From assembly GCF_046630445.1 (NCBI RefSeq), contig NC_092335.1, positions 308,001 to 372,000 on the forward strand: a stretch of DNA of 64,000 nucleotides, written 5' to 3'. A program made the position numbers and the translations under genes. Shown here piece by piece: positions 39,994-51,451 of the stretch (position 1 is the stretch's first letter; the number at the start of each line of letters is the position of its first letter). The notes under the pieces are model-generated. The model saw only the letters and a program-made list of their open reading frames with translations, did no database searches and was not told the DNA's origin. This stretch comes from Rutidosis leptorrhynchoides. Its lineage: Eukaryota > Streptophyta > Magnoliopsida > Asterales > Asteraceae.

Positions 39994-40010
39994 CCACCGC
40001 TCTGATACCA
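39994..40010 (-). promoter_or_regulatory. B3 primer binding site (tRNA-iMet)
   Basis: TGGTATCAGAGCGGTGG on the minus strand. Confidence 0.88.
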
Positions 40011-40012
40011 AC

Positions 40013-42241
40013 TGAAAGGACGCGTTCATATACATTATAAACGATTCACAATAGTTGATTACATCGCGAGGTATTTGACCTCTATATGATACATTTTACA
40101 AACATTGCATTCGTTTTTAAAAGACAAACTTTCTTTACAACAAAAATTGACGGTATGCACACCATTTCATAATACATCCAACTATAATTGACTTAATAAT
40201 AATCTTGATGAACTCAATGACTTGAATGCAACGTCTTTCAAAATATGCCATGAATGACTCCAAGTAATATTCTTAAAATGAGCTAATGCACAGCGAAAGA
40301 TTTCTTTAATACCTGAGAATAAACATGCTTTAAAGTGTCAACCAAAAGGTTGGTGAGTTCATAGGTTTATCATAACAATCTTTTCAATATATTAATAGAC
40401 CACAAGATTTCCGTTTATAAATATATGTACACTCGCAAGTGTATAAAATTATTCTATAAGTTGTAGGCACCCGGTAACAAGCCTTAACGTTCATGTTTTA
40501 CCCTCTGAAGTACACCAGATCAGGTGTGTTTAAAATAGCCTCGAAGTACTAAAGCATCCCATAGTCAGGATGGGGTTTGTCAGGCCCAATAGATCTATCT
40601 TTAGGATTCGCGCCTACTGTACATAGACAAGTAGTTTAATGTTACCAAGCTAAGGGTATATTTCTAGTTTAAACCCACATAGAATTAGTTTTAGTACTTG
40701 TGCCTATTTCGTAAAACATTTATAAAACAGCGCATGTATTCTCAGCCCAAAAATATATATAAAAGGGGAGTAATGAAACTCACAATACTGTATTTTGTAG
40801 TAAAAATACATATGACGTCATTGAACAAGTGCAATGTTGGCCTTGGATTCACGAACGTATCAATATTGAGATTCAAAATTGCAGGAAAAGTACGTAGACG
40901 CAACGGAGATGATAAACACTAGTTTGACTCACGAACAATACTCTCGATCAATACCCATAACCTCCATAGCTATAACCCATAATTTCCTTAGCTTTATCCC
41001 GTTTGAAAACTTATTTTGAAATCGTCTGAGTATAACTCCGTCGTAGTATTTTATGTATACTAATAATATCATGAAATAATACAAAGAAAATATATATATG
41101 TAATTCGATTGAGAGAGTTTAGAGAAATATATTTTCAAGTTTCTATGAAATAATGAAACCTATTCAATTCTATTTATAATAGATTTTTGAATTATTAAAG
41201 TATGAATTATTAAAGTGAATTATTAAAGTGAATTATTAAAGTATGAATTATTAAAGTGAATTATTAAAGTGAATTATTAAAGTATGAATTATTAAAGTAA
41301 ATTATTAAAGTGAATTATTAAAGTATGAATTATTAAAGTGAATTATTAAAGTATGAATTATTAAAGTGAATTATTAAAGTATGAATTATTAAAGTGAATT
41401 ATTAAAGTGAATTATTAAAGTATAAATTATTAAAGTGAATTATTAAAGTATGAATTATTAAAGTATGAATTATTAAAGTTAAAGTAAAGTAAAAGTAAAA
41501 GTAAAGTAAAGGTAAAGTTAAAGTATAGTAAAAGTATAAAAACTATGTATGTATAATACGCGTATAAATATATATAATATTAATTTAAATCGTTATGTAT
41601 ATTTAATAAAATAAAATATAAATATCGTTATATTTATTATACTGGTTAAGTAATGAGTTGTCAAAAGTGATTCTAGATATTTATAAAAGTTATATACGTT
41701 TTAATAATAAAGTTCTTTTTAAACTGAAAACGTCTTTGTACGTTTGAAAATAGATTAATAGAATATTATAAAAACCAATTCTCCACTAACTTTTGTCTAA
41801 CTTTCATAAATGACACTTTTTATTTTTATTTATAAATAGCTTTACAAATTATTCTGAATATCGTTAAGAGGAATAGATTTTCTCAAATCATAGTGGACCT
41901 CTCAACAGAGACTTGTAATCATAATTCAATGTTTCTAATAATTCAATCATTTAATATATTTTTTTTTATTTCGTCGAAAATCATATTGAAACAAATACGT
42001 TCGTGTAAAGTATTATACGTTTAATACTTTATTAATATTCTCAAGTTATAATATATATATACATATACATATCTATTTATATATAACGGTTCGTGAATCG
42101 TCGGAATTTGGTCGAGGTTATAATGAATGTATGAACACAGTTTAAAATTCTTGAGATTTAACTTAACAAACTTTGCTTATCGTGTCGAAATAATATAAAG
42201 ATTAAAGTTTAAATTTGGTCGGAAATTTCCGGGTCGTCACA
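40013..42241 (-). repeat. B3 5' LTR (2229 bp)
   Basis: Pair of 33455-35696. Minisatellite 41189-41479, TATA box 41172-41178. Confidence 0.92.
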
Positions 42242-42914
42242 GTAGTTTCTGTCCGAGAGAAACCCTCGCAAACCATCCTCAAACACAAATACCACCCTCT
42301 ACTCAAATCAACCAAACCCATATTTATCGAATTACTACCGATGTTATTGTTTTTCTGTTTTAATCTTGAACGACAACAACAACCATTTCACCAAACCACT
42401 AATTTCATCCTATCTTTTATCAAGCGTACTGTTATTCAAATCCTTCTGTATTTTTCAGTCTCCATCACAAACGAACCACCATCAAAACCTCTTAAAGCTT
42501 CTGTATCTGCAACTATAACCGTTTGCATATGGTTGGGTTACGTTTCTGTTATGAATCAAAGGAAGAACATGGCGGCTGGTAAACCTATTTTATTCTCTAG
42601 AGTTATATTTAATTTGAAACCGTCGTTCATCTATCTGTTATGATTATTGATGGAAAAAGATAATGGAAAGATGAGCTGTAAAGGTATATATTACGTCTGA
42701 TCCGGGTTTCATTATTAAACGCAAACACACAATTTAAGATTCTAAATCCCTTTTGTCTGTTGGGCTTGATTTGTTTGTTGGACCGAAGACTGTTGGGCTG
42801 AAAACTGTTTCTTTGTTGGGCCAAAAGCTGTCTCTCTGTTGGGTCGAATAACGGGTTAAATATATGAAGGTTTAGTATTAATCAGTATAACAGACACGGA
42901 GTAACGGTTTAGGG

Positions 42915-42980
42915 GTGTTAGTGTTTAGCGGGAGGTCTCGGGTTCGAACCCGGGCCAATGCAGTTTATTTCTATTTTTTT
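42915..42980 (+). other. tRNA-like internal promoter box followed by a T run
   Basis: ggttcgaaccc at 42941-42951 is a perfect pol III B box inside cgggttcgaacccgg. No full cloverleaf or clear A box is present, and a T run starts about 20 bp later. It could be a SINE fragment or a tRNA relic. Confidence 0.4.
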
Positions 42981-43028
42981 TTTTTTTTTGCTCTTCCCAT
43001 TTGAGGTAGTTATTGATTCATTTTGTTC

Positions 43029-43150
<122 letters not shown>

Positions 43151-44305
43151 AATTATTAATATTATCATTATTATTCATATAAGTATTAGTATCATTATTT
43201 TTATAGTTATGATTATAAATATTCATTATTGTTAAAAATTAACATTTTTACTAAAAGTATTATTTATTAAAGTTATCATTTTTATCAATATTATTAAAAG
43301 TATCTTTATTTTAAATTTATCATTTTTATTACTATTATTATTATTATTAATTAGTATTACTACTATCATAATAGATAAACATTTTTACATATATCATAGA
43401 TATCAATATAATTATGTATGAAAGTATTAATTTTAATACATAATAGATAAAGATAAAACATTAATAAATATATATATAACACTATTAAATCATAATAAAT
43501 AATAATTAATAAGAATATATAAATTTTGTTTGAGTTCGATTATGTGTATTAATATATATACAAATAATTTAGGTTCGTGAATCCAAGGTCAACCCTACAC
43601 TTGTTTAATGACGTCATATGTATTTTTACTACAAAATACAGTATGGTGAGTTTCATTTGCTCCCTTTTTAATTGCTTTTGCAATATATATTTTTGGGCTG
43701 AGAATACATGCGCTATTTTTTTTTATAAATGTTTACGAAATCGACACAAGTACTTAAAATATATTCTACGTTGAGTTGTACCACTGGCATATTTCCCTGT
43801 AGCTTGGTAACTACTATTTACATGGGTATTGTAAACGCGAATCCTGTTGATAGATCTATCGGGCCTGACAACCCCAACCGGACTGAACGACCAGTATTCA
43901 ACGGTTGCACAGTACTTCGTTTTGTTAATACACTTGGTACAGTGTAGGGAGATTTCATAACAAAGGGAATATGCGACGTTGATTAAATGTTAAGTATAGT
44001 TACCAAGTGCTCAACCACTTAGAATGCTTTACATACACTTGCGAGTGTATTATGTTTATGATTATGAAATCTTGTGGTCTATTAATATATTGAAATGATT
44101 GTTATGATAAACCTATGAACTCACCAACCTTTTGGTTGACACTTTTAAGCATGTTTATTCTCAGGTACGAATTAAGTCTTCCGCTGTGCATTTGCTCATT
44201 TTAAAGACATTACTTGAAGTCCTTCATGGCATACTTAGGACAGTACCTCGCAATGGGACCAAATGATGAAGACTTTGTCCAGGTGGATAAGGACGGGTCT
44301 TTACA

Positions 44306-45252
44306 TATAACAGCATCACTGGGCTTACTGGCAGAACCAATATCATCAGCAGATGTGTCAGGTCTACTGGTTTGAGAATCACCAGCACCCCTTACACCTG
44401 CCTTAGTATGAGCATTGTTGGGCTTAGGGCCAATATTACCTTGACCATTACCATCACCATCACTATCTCTATTCTGAGCCTTTTCATGCTCATGCTCCCC
44501 CTCAGATTGTTTTCTTTTCTTTTCTTTCTTACTTTTCTTCTCCCCCTTTTGTCATCAGCAGGGGTTGAAGTGGAGCCTGGGGGAACAATTACCTCACAGT
44601 CACTATCACTATCAGTTCGTGACCAGGCAAAGTTATTCCAATCAGCATCAGCTGGAGAGAGGTGAGCTCCTAGATCAGTACCATAGTTCTTGAAACATAT
44701 ATTAGCAGTACGAACCTCATTGAGAGCCACACCTATGGCAATCCTATCAACATTAGTACGGACATCTGATTTACGTTCAACCATTCTGTGTAGAGTCTCG
44801 GCAAGACGAAGGTACTCTGCCACAGGTACAATAGTAGCCATCTATCGTTGATAATCCTTAATTATATCCTCTAGCACCCTATTCTCCTCATTTAAGTGAT
44901 ACACCCTTGCCCTTTCTAGATTCGGCTCTTCTTGAAGTTTTGTAAGGTTGGCAAGGTATTCTTCATAAGAAAGGATGTGTTGATTGATTTCATCTTGTTG
45001 TTTATGATGTCTTTGGATATCAGCAACTGCAAGGTCAGTGAAAGCAGTAATCTGACGCACTCTGCTGTCAATAGCAGATGTAGTGGCTTGATCAGCAAGC
45101 GTAAATGCTTTGCCCATGGAGTGGACAATAGTCTCCTCAATAGTTTGTTTTAGCCAACATGGTGTATGTGGCAGACAAGAATCAGGTCCGACAAGATATT
45201 TTTTAATTTTGTCGGACCTCCTCACAAAAAGAGTTACTATTAGACAGATCAT
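44306..45252 (-). pseudogene. Degenerate coiled-coil ORF of unknown origin
   Basis: One minus-strand frame starts at 45252 and has a TAG at 44842-44844, directly followed in the same frame by ATG and 149 further codons. A frameshift near 44500 separates the Lys/Arg-rich segment (KRGRRKVRKKRKE) from a downstream Glu/His/Gly-rich one. Residues of the first part are heptad-like and Gln/Glu-rich (HHKQQDEINQHILSYEEY). It resembles the variable gag-like part of a plant transposon more than a host gene, but I do not recognise the family. The B0 LTR is inserted in or next to its 3' end. Confidence 0.45.
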
Positions 45253-45300
45253 GACCCTCTAACCTTATTACGTGGCACTAGATGACAAAGAGGATTACCC

Positions 45301-45307
45301 TATAAAT
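45301..45307 (+). promoter_or_regulatory. Possible TATA box
   Basis: tataaat followed by a CA-rich leader-like stretch without a usable ORF. It may be part of an LTR remnant covering 45260-45620. Confidence 0.25.
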
Positions 45308-45620
45308 GAAGGGTCCAAGCCACAACCGAACCGGTATCATTCGCCCAGATTAATACATACACTATTTTTAGTATCAAAACACAGCAGACATACTAGCGCT
45401 ACTTTCCCATCGCAACTTTTACCCGCGCTACCGGACTCACAGCACATCACTAGACTTACTCTCGATCAACAGGTAACGTTCTATGAACATAAATCCTACA
45501 ACCCATCCTAGGCCATCAATAACCGACTATCCCGTTGATGGTGGGTCGACGTTTAACCACCCGTGTCGAGATCCTCATCGCACAAGGGGTTATTCACGAT
45601 ACTCCGGACCAGAGACTTAA

Positions 45621-46175
45621 ACTCGAATGACCCTTAAATACACCCTCTATTGTTGATAAGTATGGACCGGACCCGACATTTCTATTATATGCTTGATCAC
45701 ACATAGTGGACAAATACAATTACTTAGAGGTACGCGGTATAACCGAGTTATGCTGTGATGGTTGCCAAGTTATCCTGTAACTATATCCGACCCTTTCACT
45801 AGTTACCTGCAACGGTTGCCAAGACATGAATATTATAAGAAAAGTTATATTGAAATATAATGAACTTGGTATAGATTTTATCCATATGATCCTTATAACT
45901 CGAATGACCCTTAAATACACCCTCTATTGTTGATAAGTATGGACCGGACTCGACATTTCTATTATATGCTTGATCACACATAGTGGACAAATACAATTAC
46001 TTAGAGGTACGCGGTATAACCGAGTTATGCTGTGATGGTTGCCAAGTTATCCTGTAACTATATCCGACCCTTTCACTAGTTACCTGCAACGGTTGCCAAG
46101 ACATGAATATTATAAGAAAAGTTATATTGAAATATAATGAACTTGGTATAGATTTTATCCATATGATCCTTATAA
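45621..46175 (+). repeat. 277-bp direct tandem duplication
   Basis: 45621-45897 is repeated at 45898-46174 with one noticed substitution (ggacccgac versus ggactcgac). The repeats are adjacent without spacer. No gene is visible in the unit. 46176-46639 is AT-rich and otherwise featureless, and includes the 3' flank of the DUF1218 gene. Confidence 0.9.
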
Positions 46176-46639
46176 TTTAATTATTACTATTATATTATAC
46201 AGTATAAGTATAAAAGGTTATAATGAAATTGATTTTGATATTGATATTGATATAAAGTTTATATTGAAATTAAATATTAAATTACTCGTAATATTTAATA
46301 TTTGATGACAAAAGTATTATGAGAGAAGTTGAAGTGTTAAAACATTAACTAAATAACAGTTTGTGAACTAAACCAATGTGTGTGGAGAAATTGAAGGTTG
46401 AGGTACATACATATGATACCATGTTGGTCATAATATAATACTGTAGATATTTACAGCAAGGGTCAACAAGTCAACAAAGATTAATGGTTAAAAGGTTGCA
46501 AAAAGGGGGCCCAAAGGTTTAAACCAACAAGATGAAGAATATTAAAGAGTTAGAACACAATTAACCATACGCAGGTTTTAAAACATAGTATCATCTTAAG
46601 ACAAGTAAATGCCAGCCAGCATAACAGAAGGCTATCTAG

Positions 46640-46952
46640 CTAAGAGGAGACTTGGCGTCTAGCGTAGGTATCTTCATGTACAAAAACAGGGTTCTGGTGC
46701 TGGGGCAGGCCCATAACGATGCCTGTTTGATTAGATTCAGTTTCATTTCTGTTAACCTTTGTTGAATTCAAGGTCACATAATAAATGCAACCCAAGACGA
46801 CACTTACTAACGACAAGCTAGCAGCTCCAGCAAAGACTCCAGGCTTTACCACATAGCAATAGTAGCTCCCAAAGTACATATTTTCTTCTCCATGCTCATC
46901 ATTTAGCGCTGCCCCACTTAACAGAAGAAGGAATGCAATTACAAATGTGAAC
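46640..46952 (-). CDS. DUF1218-family membrane protein, exon 3 (residues 101-204)
   Basis: The last exon of a three-exon gene starts after the acceptor tgtgcag and ends with a TAG stop. It encodes WFTFVIAFLLLLSGAALND (helix 3), YYCYVV and a fourth helix (about 130-150), then a polar tail with QHQNPVFVHEDTYARR. The complete protein is 204 residues, usual for the DUF1218 family (Arabidopsis members are called MODIFYING WALL LIGNIN or DESIGUAL/VCC proteins). These are four-helix membrane proteins with conserved cysteines, linked to cell-wall lignin and leaf symmetry. Which paralogue this is cannot be decided here. Confidence 0.93.
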
Positions 46953-47164
46953 CTGCACACATCACTCAAACCCCTTCAAAACCTCCAACTCTATATCTTT
47001 AGCATCAATTAAACACCCTATATCTCATTAATAAAGTAATAACAAGAAAATATTTTGTTTACATTTTTGTTGATACAAAGACTGGTAGCAAGGTGCATAC
47101 TGGATGGAGTAAATAAACATGGACAGGTTGCTTATGATATATATAGTGTTTCAATCAAGAGAGA

Positions 47165-48559
47165 AGCACTTTTTTGGGGGGAAGTAATTTTTTTTCATTT
47201 TTTAAAAAAAAAAACAAGCATTAAGATCACATGAAAATATGAATAAAGACACTTTGTGATAAATGTTATTATTTTAACGGAAAAATGCTCGAAAAAATAA
47301 ATGATAATATTCATTCCAATGAATGTTTTGCTTCTGAGTTTTTTAAGGGGTTAGAAATTAAGGTTTAGAAATTAGGGGGTTAAAAATTAGGTTTTAGCTA
47401 TTAGGGTTTAGAAATTAGGGTTTTGGGTTTAGAAAGTTGGGTTTAGGGTTTAGAAATTAGTGTTTAGATTGAATTCTTAACACGAACGGTTTAGAGTTTA
47501 GGGTTTTGGGTTTTGGGACTAAACCCAAAACACTAAACCCTAAACCGTAGGATCAATGGGGAAGTAACTAATCGGGGGGAAGTGGGGGGAAGCAAAATTT
47601 TTTTTTTTTCCCTTTTTTGAAAAAACTTTGTTCACGAACATTATAGATTGGATGAAAATATGAACATTTAGGAAAGACACTTCGTGATGAATGTTATTAT
47701 TTTGGTGAGAAAACGATCGACAAAAATAACATTCAAGATAATATTGTTCGTGAAGAATGTTAACGTTTTTTTTTTTTTTTTTTCATGTTTTGTGAAGTAA
47801 AATTTAGCCCGATTTAGAGTTTAGGGTTTAGGGTTTGGTGTTTTGGGTTTATTTCATAAACCCAAAACACCGAACCCTAAACCTTAAACCGTTCATGTTA
47901 AAAACTCGATCTAAATCCTAAATCTAAACCCTAAACCCTAAATTTCTAAACCCTAATATCTAAACCCTATAAACCCTAATATCTAAACCCTAATATCTAA
48001 ACCCCAATAGCTAAAACCTCAACATACGCTCGAAAAACACGATAATTGTTATATATTACTTCTTCGAGCGTTTTCCCGCCAAAATAAAAACATTTATCAC
48101 AAAGTGTCTTTATTAAATGTTCATATTTTCATCCCATCTATAATGTTCGTGAACAAAGTTTTTTCAAAAAACGAAAAGAAAAAAAAAAAAAAAGTTTTTG
48201 CCACCCCCCTTCCCCCCGATTGGTTACTTCCCTCTTGATCCTACCACTATATATATATTCACAAAACATGAAGAAAAAAAAACACCAAACCCTAAACCCT
48301 AAACCGGGCTAAATTTTACTTCACAAAACATGGAAAAAAAAACGTTCATATTCATCACGAACAATATTAACTTGAATGTTATTTTTGTCGATCGTTTTCC
48401 CGCCTAAATAATAACATTCATAACGAAGTGTCTCTTCTAAATGTTCATATTTTCGTGTGATCTTGATGCCAGAAAAAAAAATCCAAAAAAAAGGGATAAA
48501 AAAAAAAAAAAATTGCTTCCCCCCGCTTCCCCCCGATTGGTTACTTCCTCATTGATCCT
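47165..48559. mobile_element. Foldback/MITE complex with four related arms and telomere-like repeats
   Basis: Four arms share the outer sequence ggggaagtaaccaatcgggg: forward at about 47165 (partial) and 47549, reverse ending at 48242 and 48559. The inner parts contain stretches of ttagggttta and the complement aaaccctaa. The pair 47549 and 48559 carries cgatcgacaaaaataaca; the pair 47165 and 48242 carries actttgtgataaatg. Another copy starts at 63806. No ORF; superfamily not assigned. Insertions lie next to TA repeats. Confidence 0.7.
47826..47882. repeat. Perfect-loop hairpin of telomere-like sequence
   Basis: Two 26-nt arms, gtttagggttt... and its complement, differ at one position around a 5-nt loop. 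A similar hairpin is at about 47490-47547. Confidence 0.85.
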
Positions 48560-48561
48560 GC

Positions 48562-48565
<4 letters not shown>

Positions 48566-48625
<60 letters not shown>
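48566..48625 (+). repeat. (TA)n microsatellite
   Basis: About 29 TA units between the foldback element and the LINE. Confidence 0.95.
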
Positions 48626-48626
<1 letters not shown>

Positions 48627-48649
48627 GAGTAATAAAATAATCACATCGA

Positions 48650-49208
48650 ATTGGTGGATCACTCCCTCATCTTTTGTAAGCATGTTCTTGAAATTTGGGA
48701 ACGGGTTTATAATTGGTGGGGTCTCGGGAATTTTCAAATTATTCTTTATTGGAGCTTACTAGTGATACGGCTAAGACTAATGCAACATTAACGAGTTGTG
48801 GCAAATCGATATGGCAAGCTTTGAAATGGATTTGCGTGTATCTTATTTGGAAAAACCGGAATAAAATGGTGTTTCAAGGTAAAAATTGGAACCCTCCGGT
48901 GGCTCTAAGTGAGGTGCAAGTAATGTCTTTCGAGTGGATTTCGTCTAGAACAAAAGGAAGAAAATTGGATTGCCTAATTTGGTTATCAAACCCAAATTCT
49001 TACTTCACATTTTCTGTGAAAATTTTGTAATTGTATGTAATTGTGGTGTGTTCATATTTCGTGGTTAGGGCCTAGATATTGGTTGTCTTCTTCACAACCG
49101 CTTGTATTTGTAGCATTTTTCGGGTCTGTAATTACCGTTGTATGTCCGTGTTTCGTTGATAATAAAATCACTTGCTTTTCAAAAAAAAAAAAAAATAAAT
49201 AATAAATA
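48650..49208 (+). mobile_element. 5'-truncated LINE (L1-type)
   Basis: A 19-bp TSD, aataaaataatcacatcga, is at 48631-48649 and 49209-49227. The insert ends in a poly(A) tail with AT spacers. It encodes the C-terminal end of LINE ORF2, in two frames: ...HVLEIWERVYNWWGLGNF at the 5' end and then LKWICVYLIWKNRNKMVF, EVQVMSFEWISSR to a stop at 49030. Only the last 560 bp were copied, typical of aborted reverse transcription. It lies in intron 2 of the DUF1218 gene, antisense to it. Confidence 0.88.
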
Positions 49209-49633
49209 AATAAAATAATCACATCGATTGGAACGTCTTCCTACACTGAAAAGTTAACTAAAGTGACTTATGGTGAGTGGACAAGTACCAATTTTCTGTT
49301 AACCTTTGTTGTATAGTTTATCAACAAGCTAACACGGGTACAGATAGACGCTTTAATCAAGAACAAAAATTGTTCGAATTCTTCTAGGGTGGTAATTTTC
49401 AAATAAGAATATACTAGTTGCTTCCATAATTAACATCTTGATATTGAGAATTCCAAATTAGAAGTCTCTACTCTCTAGAAAGATGTTCTTCGACAATTAA
49501 AATACGAGTATAAGTTTCACGATTAAATAGCACAGTCTTAGTTGTTGAATAAGCCGTCAAGAGAGACCATATATCCTAGGAGTATTTTGTTTCAGCAAAG
49601 CAAAACTCTCAAGAGTTGATTAGAAATTATTAC

Positions 49634-49839
49634 CAGGAAACAATAAAGCAGACAAGAGCTGATGTCCAGTTAGAGGTTGATTGATGAGGTCCTCTTCTGC
49701 TGCAACAGATACAACCAGTTGCAACATTGATAATGACTTGTGAAATCATAAGAAATATAGCAGCAGTTAATCCAAGTGCTAGAGCTGGACTCCGTGGGTA
49801 CACACATTCGGATGGAGATGAAAACTTCACTTGGGAACC
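49634..49839 (-). CDS. DUF1218-family membrane protein, exon 2 (residues 33-101)
   Basis: Starts after acceptor ttatag with GSQVKFSS and ends TG|GTAATA, so the Trp101 codon is split (TG + G). It contains the family signature SECVYPRSPALALGLT, helix 2 (IFLMISQVIINVA, about 60-72) and the cysteine cluster GCICC, followed by RRGPHQ and NWT. Confidence 0.93.
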
Positions 49840-50102
49840 CTATAAATAAAAATAAAATACAATACAACAACAACAACAACTGAACTAATTAAAAACTTTA
49901 GACAACCCCCCCAAGGCACAAGATAAAGAATATTAAAAAAACAATTAAAATTTCTATTTATAACTTAAAATTGATGATTGATTAATCGAACTCATTCATT
50001 TTCATTTATAACTTGTGCACTAATTAGTTTTTCCCAATTTGATAACAGCCATTTAAAAATTAATAAGTAATCGCTCTGTATAATGTAAGAGTATGATGTA
50101 AC

Positions 50103-50198
50103 CTTTATCCTCTTGGCCTCTGCAATAAAACCCAAAAGGGCAGATACAAACCCTAGAAACCCGACTACAGCACACACCACTAAGCTTCTTCTATCCAT
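50103..50198 (-). CDS. DUF1218-family membrane protein, exon 1 (residues 1-32)
   Basis: ATG at 50198-50196. It encodes MDRRSLVVCAVVGFLGFV and the remainder of helix 1 up to EAKRIK; donor GTTACA follows in phase 0. The three exons sum to 615 nt, exactly 204 codons plus stop, and both junctions restore family-consistent residues, which supports the model. Intron 1 is 263 bp. Confidence 0.9.
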
Positions 50199-50918
50199 TT
50201 CTTTATTTTATTCAACAACCGCTGATGGCGACGTGATGATAAACACCGCACTCCAGCTTCGAGCCGTGAAAGTTTAATTGACATGCATCAACAACACATA
50301 GTACTAGTTTACTCTTTTTTCTAGTTTCTAAGGTTTGTATTCTGGTGTCTCTCTTAGTGGAAAATAGTGAAGAAAAAGAAAAAAAACAAAAGGGACCAAA
50401 CTGTTTTACTATTCTTCTCTATCCGTTTAAATATGGACGGAGAGTTTTGATGACAAAATCTAAAGATATTATCCTTTTTAATCAACTTCTATCCTCTCAA
50501 TTCCGCTGAAATTTAAAACTCGAGAATCGCTGTTATTTTTTAATCTATCAATCTCCTCTCCTTTCCATCCTAAATAAATCTCGAGAACACAAAATAAAAC
50601 CAAAGTGCTGAAAGTTGGAAAATGATTTCTTTTATACTCTAAATAATTAGTTAATTACCAACATTTTAGTTACAAATTCAACTAATCTTTTTTCAAAACT
50701 TAATAAGATTAAATGGAGACGAAAATCAACAAGTAGAATCTATATAACAACTGAACCAAAACGAGTCATAATTAGCAAACAACCGTCAAAGACGGCAAAA
50801 CTAATACCAAAACCAAACGGACTCACCAAAATGGTAAATACGCGTTTAACTAAAAAATAAAACTTGACTAAAAGCTATAACATAAGGAAAAAAATTATAC
50901 GACTATACTAAGCGAATC
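50199..50918 (-). other. 5' flank of the DUF1218 gene
   Basis: AT-rich intergenic sequence with A- and AG-rich stretches near 50350-50395; I see no ORF or repeat. The gene's promoter should lie here. Confidence 0.5.
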
Positions 50919-51323
50919 ATGCTAGCCCAAACACCATTGGTAAGAACGCCGGAAGGACCTACACCTATAGGAATCAGAAAACACAGGGGAACGCCCGAGA
51001 GAAAACCAAACGCCCCGCAACAAAACCCCCAGCCACTTGCCAACTACCATTCGGGAACAGCAACGGGACCAAAGTCTGATCATCAACACGAATCAGAATC
51101 TAGCACACTATGCAAGAGACCGTTGCGGAAGAAATCAAGGCATGTGAATCATGCCAAAACAATCTCAACAACCACCCCGCAAAAAAAGCAACCGGCCGAA
51201 AAAAGCCGACCACCACCTGACACCACCACGAACCGGAGTATGAAGGCGGGTCCTTGTCACCTGGTTTCATTGTTGAAAGGAGTCGGAGAAGAGGACCACA
51301 AAACCCAATTCGGCGAGATCTAA
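50919..51323 (+). pseudogene. Unidentified ORF (134 codons), probably part of an old retroelement
   Basis: The translation is basic and rich in Pro, Thr, Lys and Gln (TPEGPTPIGIRKHRGTPERK), with no recognised domain and no helix pattern. The GC-richer composition continues across B4 at 60276, so 50860-51451 and 60276-61170 are likely one former element. Confidence that it is a protein gene is low. Confidence 0.25.
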
Positions 51324-51451
51324 AAACCACGATGAAGCACCAGATTTGACAAAGAAAAACCTCAAACAAACCTGGACGACAAAGAGATCGTTTTCTTAAC
51401 CGGAGACCTGAGAAAATCCCGGCTACAATCGGGGCTAAGATACACCATCAG

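Larger units (their letters stand above)
33455..42241 (-). mobile_element. B3: non-autonomous LTR retrotransposon, complete (8787 bp)
   Basis: Flanked by TSD GTAGT (33450-33454 and 42242-42246). In sense: 5' LTR 42241-40013, PBS 40010-39994, short ORF 39582-39148, PPT-like motif 38102-38083, PABP segment 37330-37010, hairpin 36747-36685, antisense ORF 36102-36275, PPT, 3' LTR 35696-33455. The LTRs lack about 0.8 kb of the B1 LTR around the former junction at 34300. Confidence 0.92.
46953..49633 (-). other. Intron 2 of the DUF1218 gene (2681 bp)
   Basis: Phase-2 intron with donor GTAATA and acceptor GCAG. Enlarged by foldback elements (47165-48559), a (TA)n run (48566-48625) and a LINE fragment (48650-49208). 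The remainder is AT-rich without further features. Confidence 0.9.

Noticed and set aside
42215-42643. 142-codon + strand frame starting in B3 LTR
   Set aside because: Starts inside the B3 LTR and crosses the insertion junction; could reflect a captured host fragment but no motif is visible.
42915-42980. Functional tRNA gene
   Set aside because: Only the B box is convincing; acceptor stem and A box cannot be paired.
47340-48310. Interstitial telomere
   Set aside because: TTTAGGG-like units are irregular and arranged as inverted arms of foldback elements, not as a head-to-tail array.
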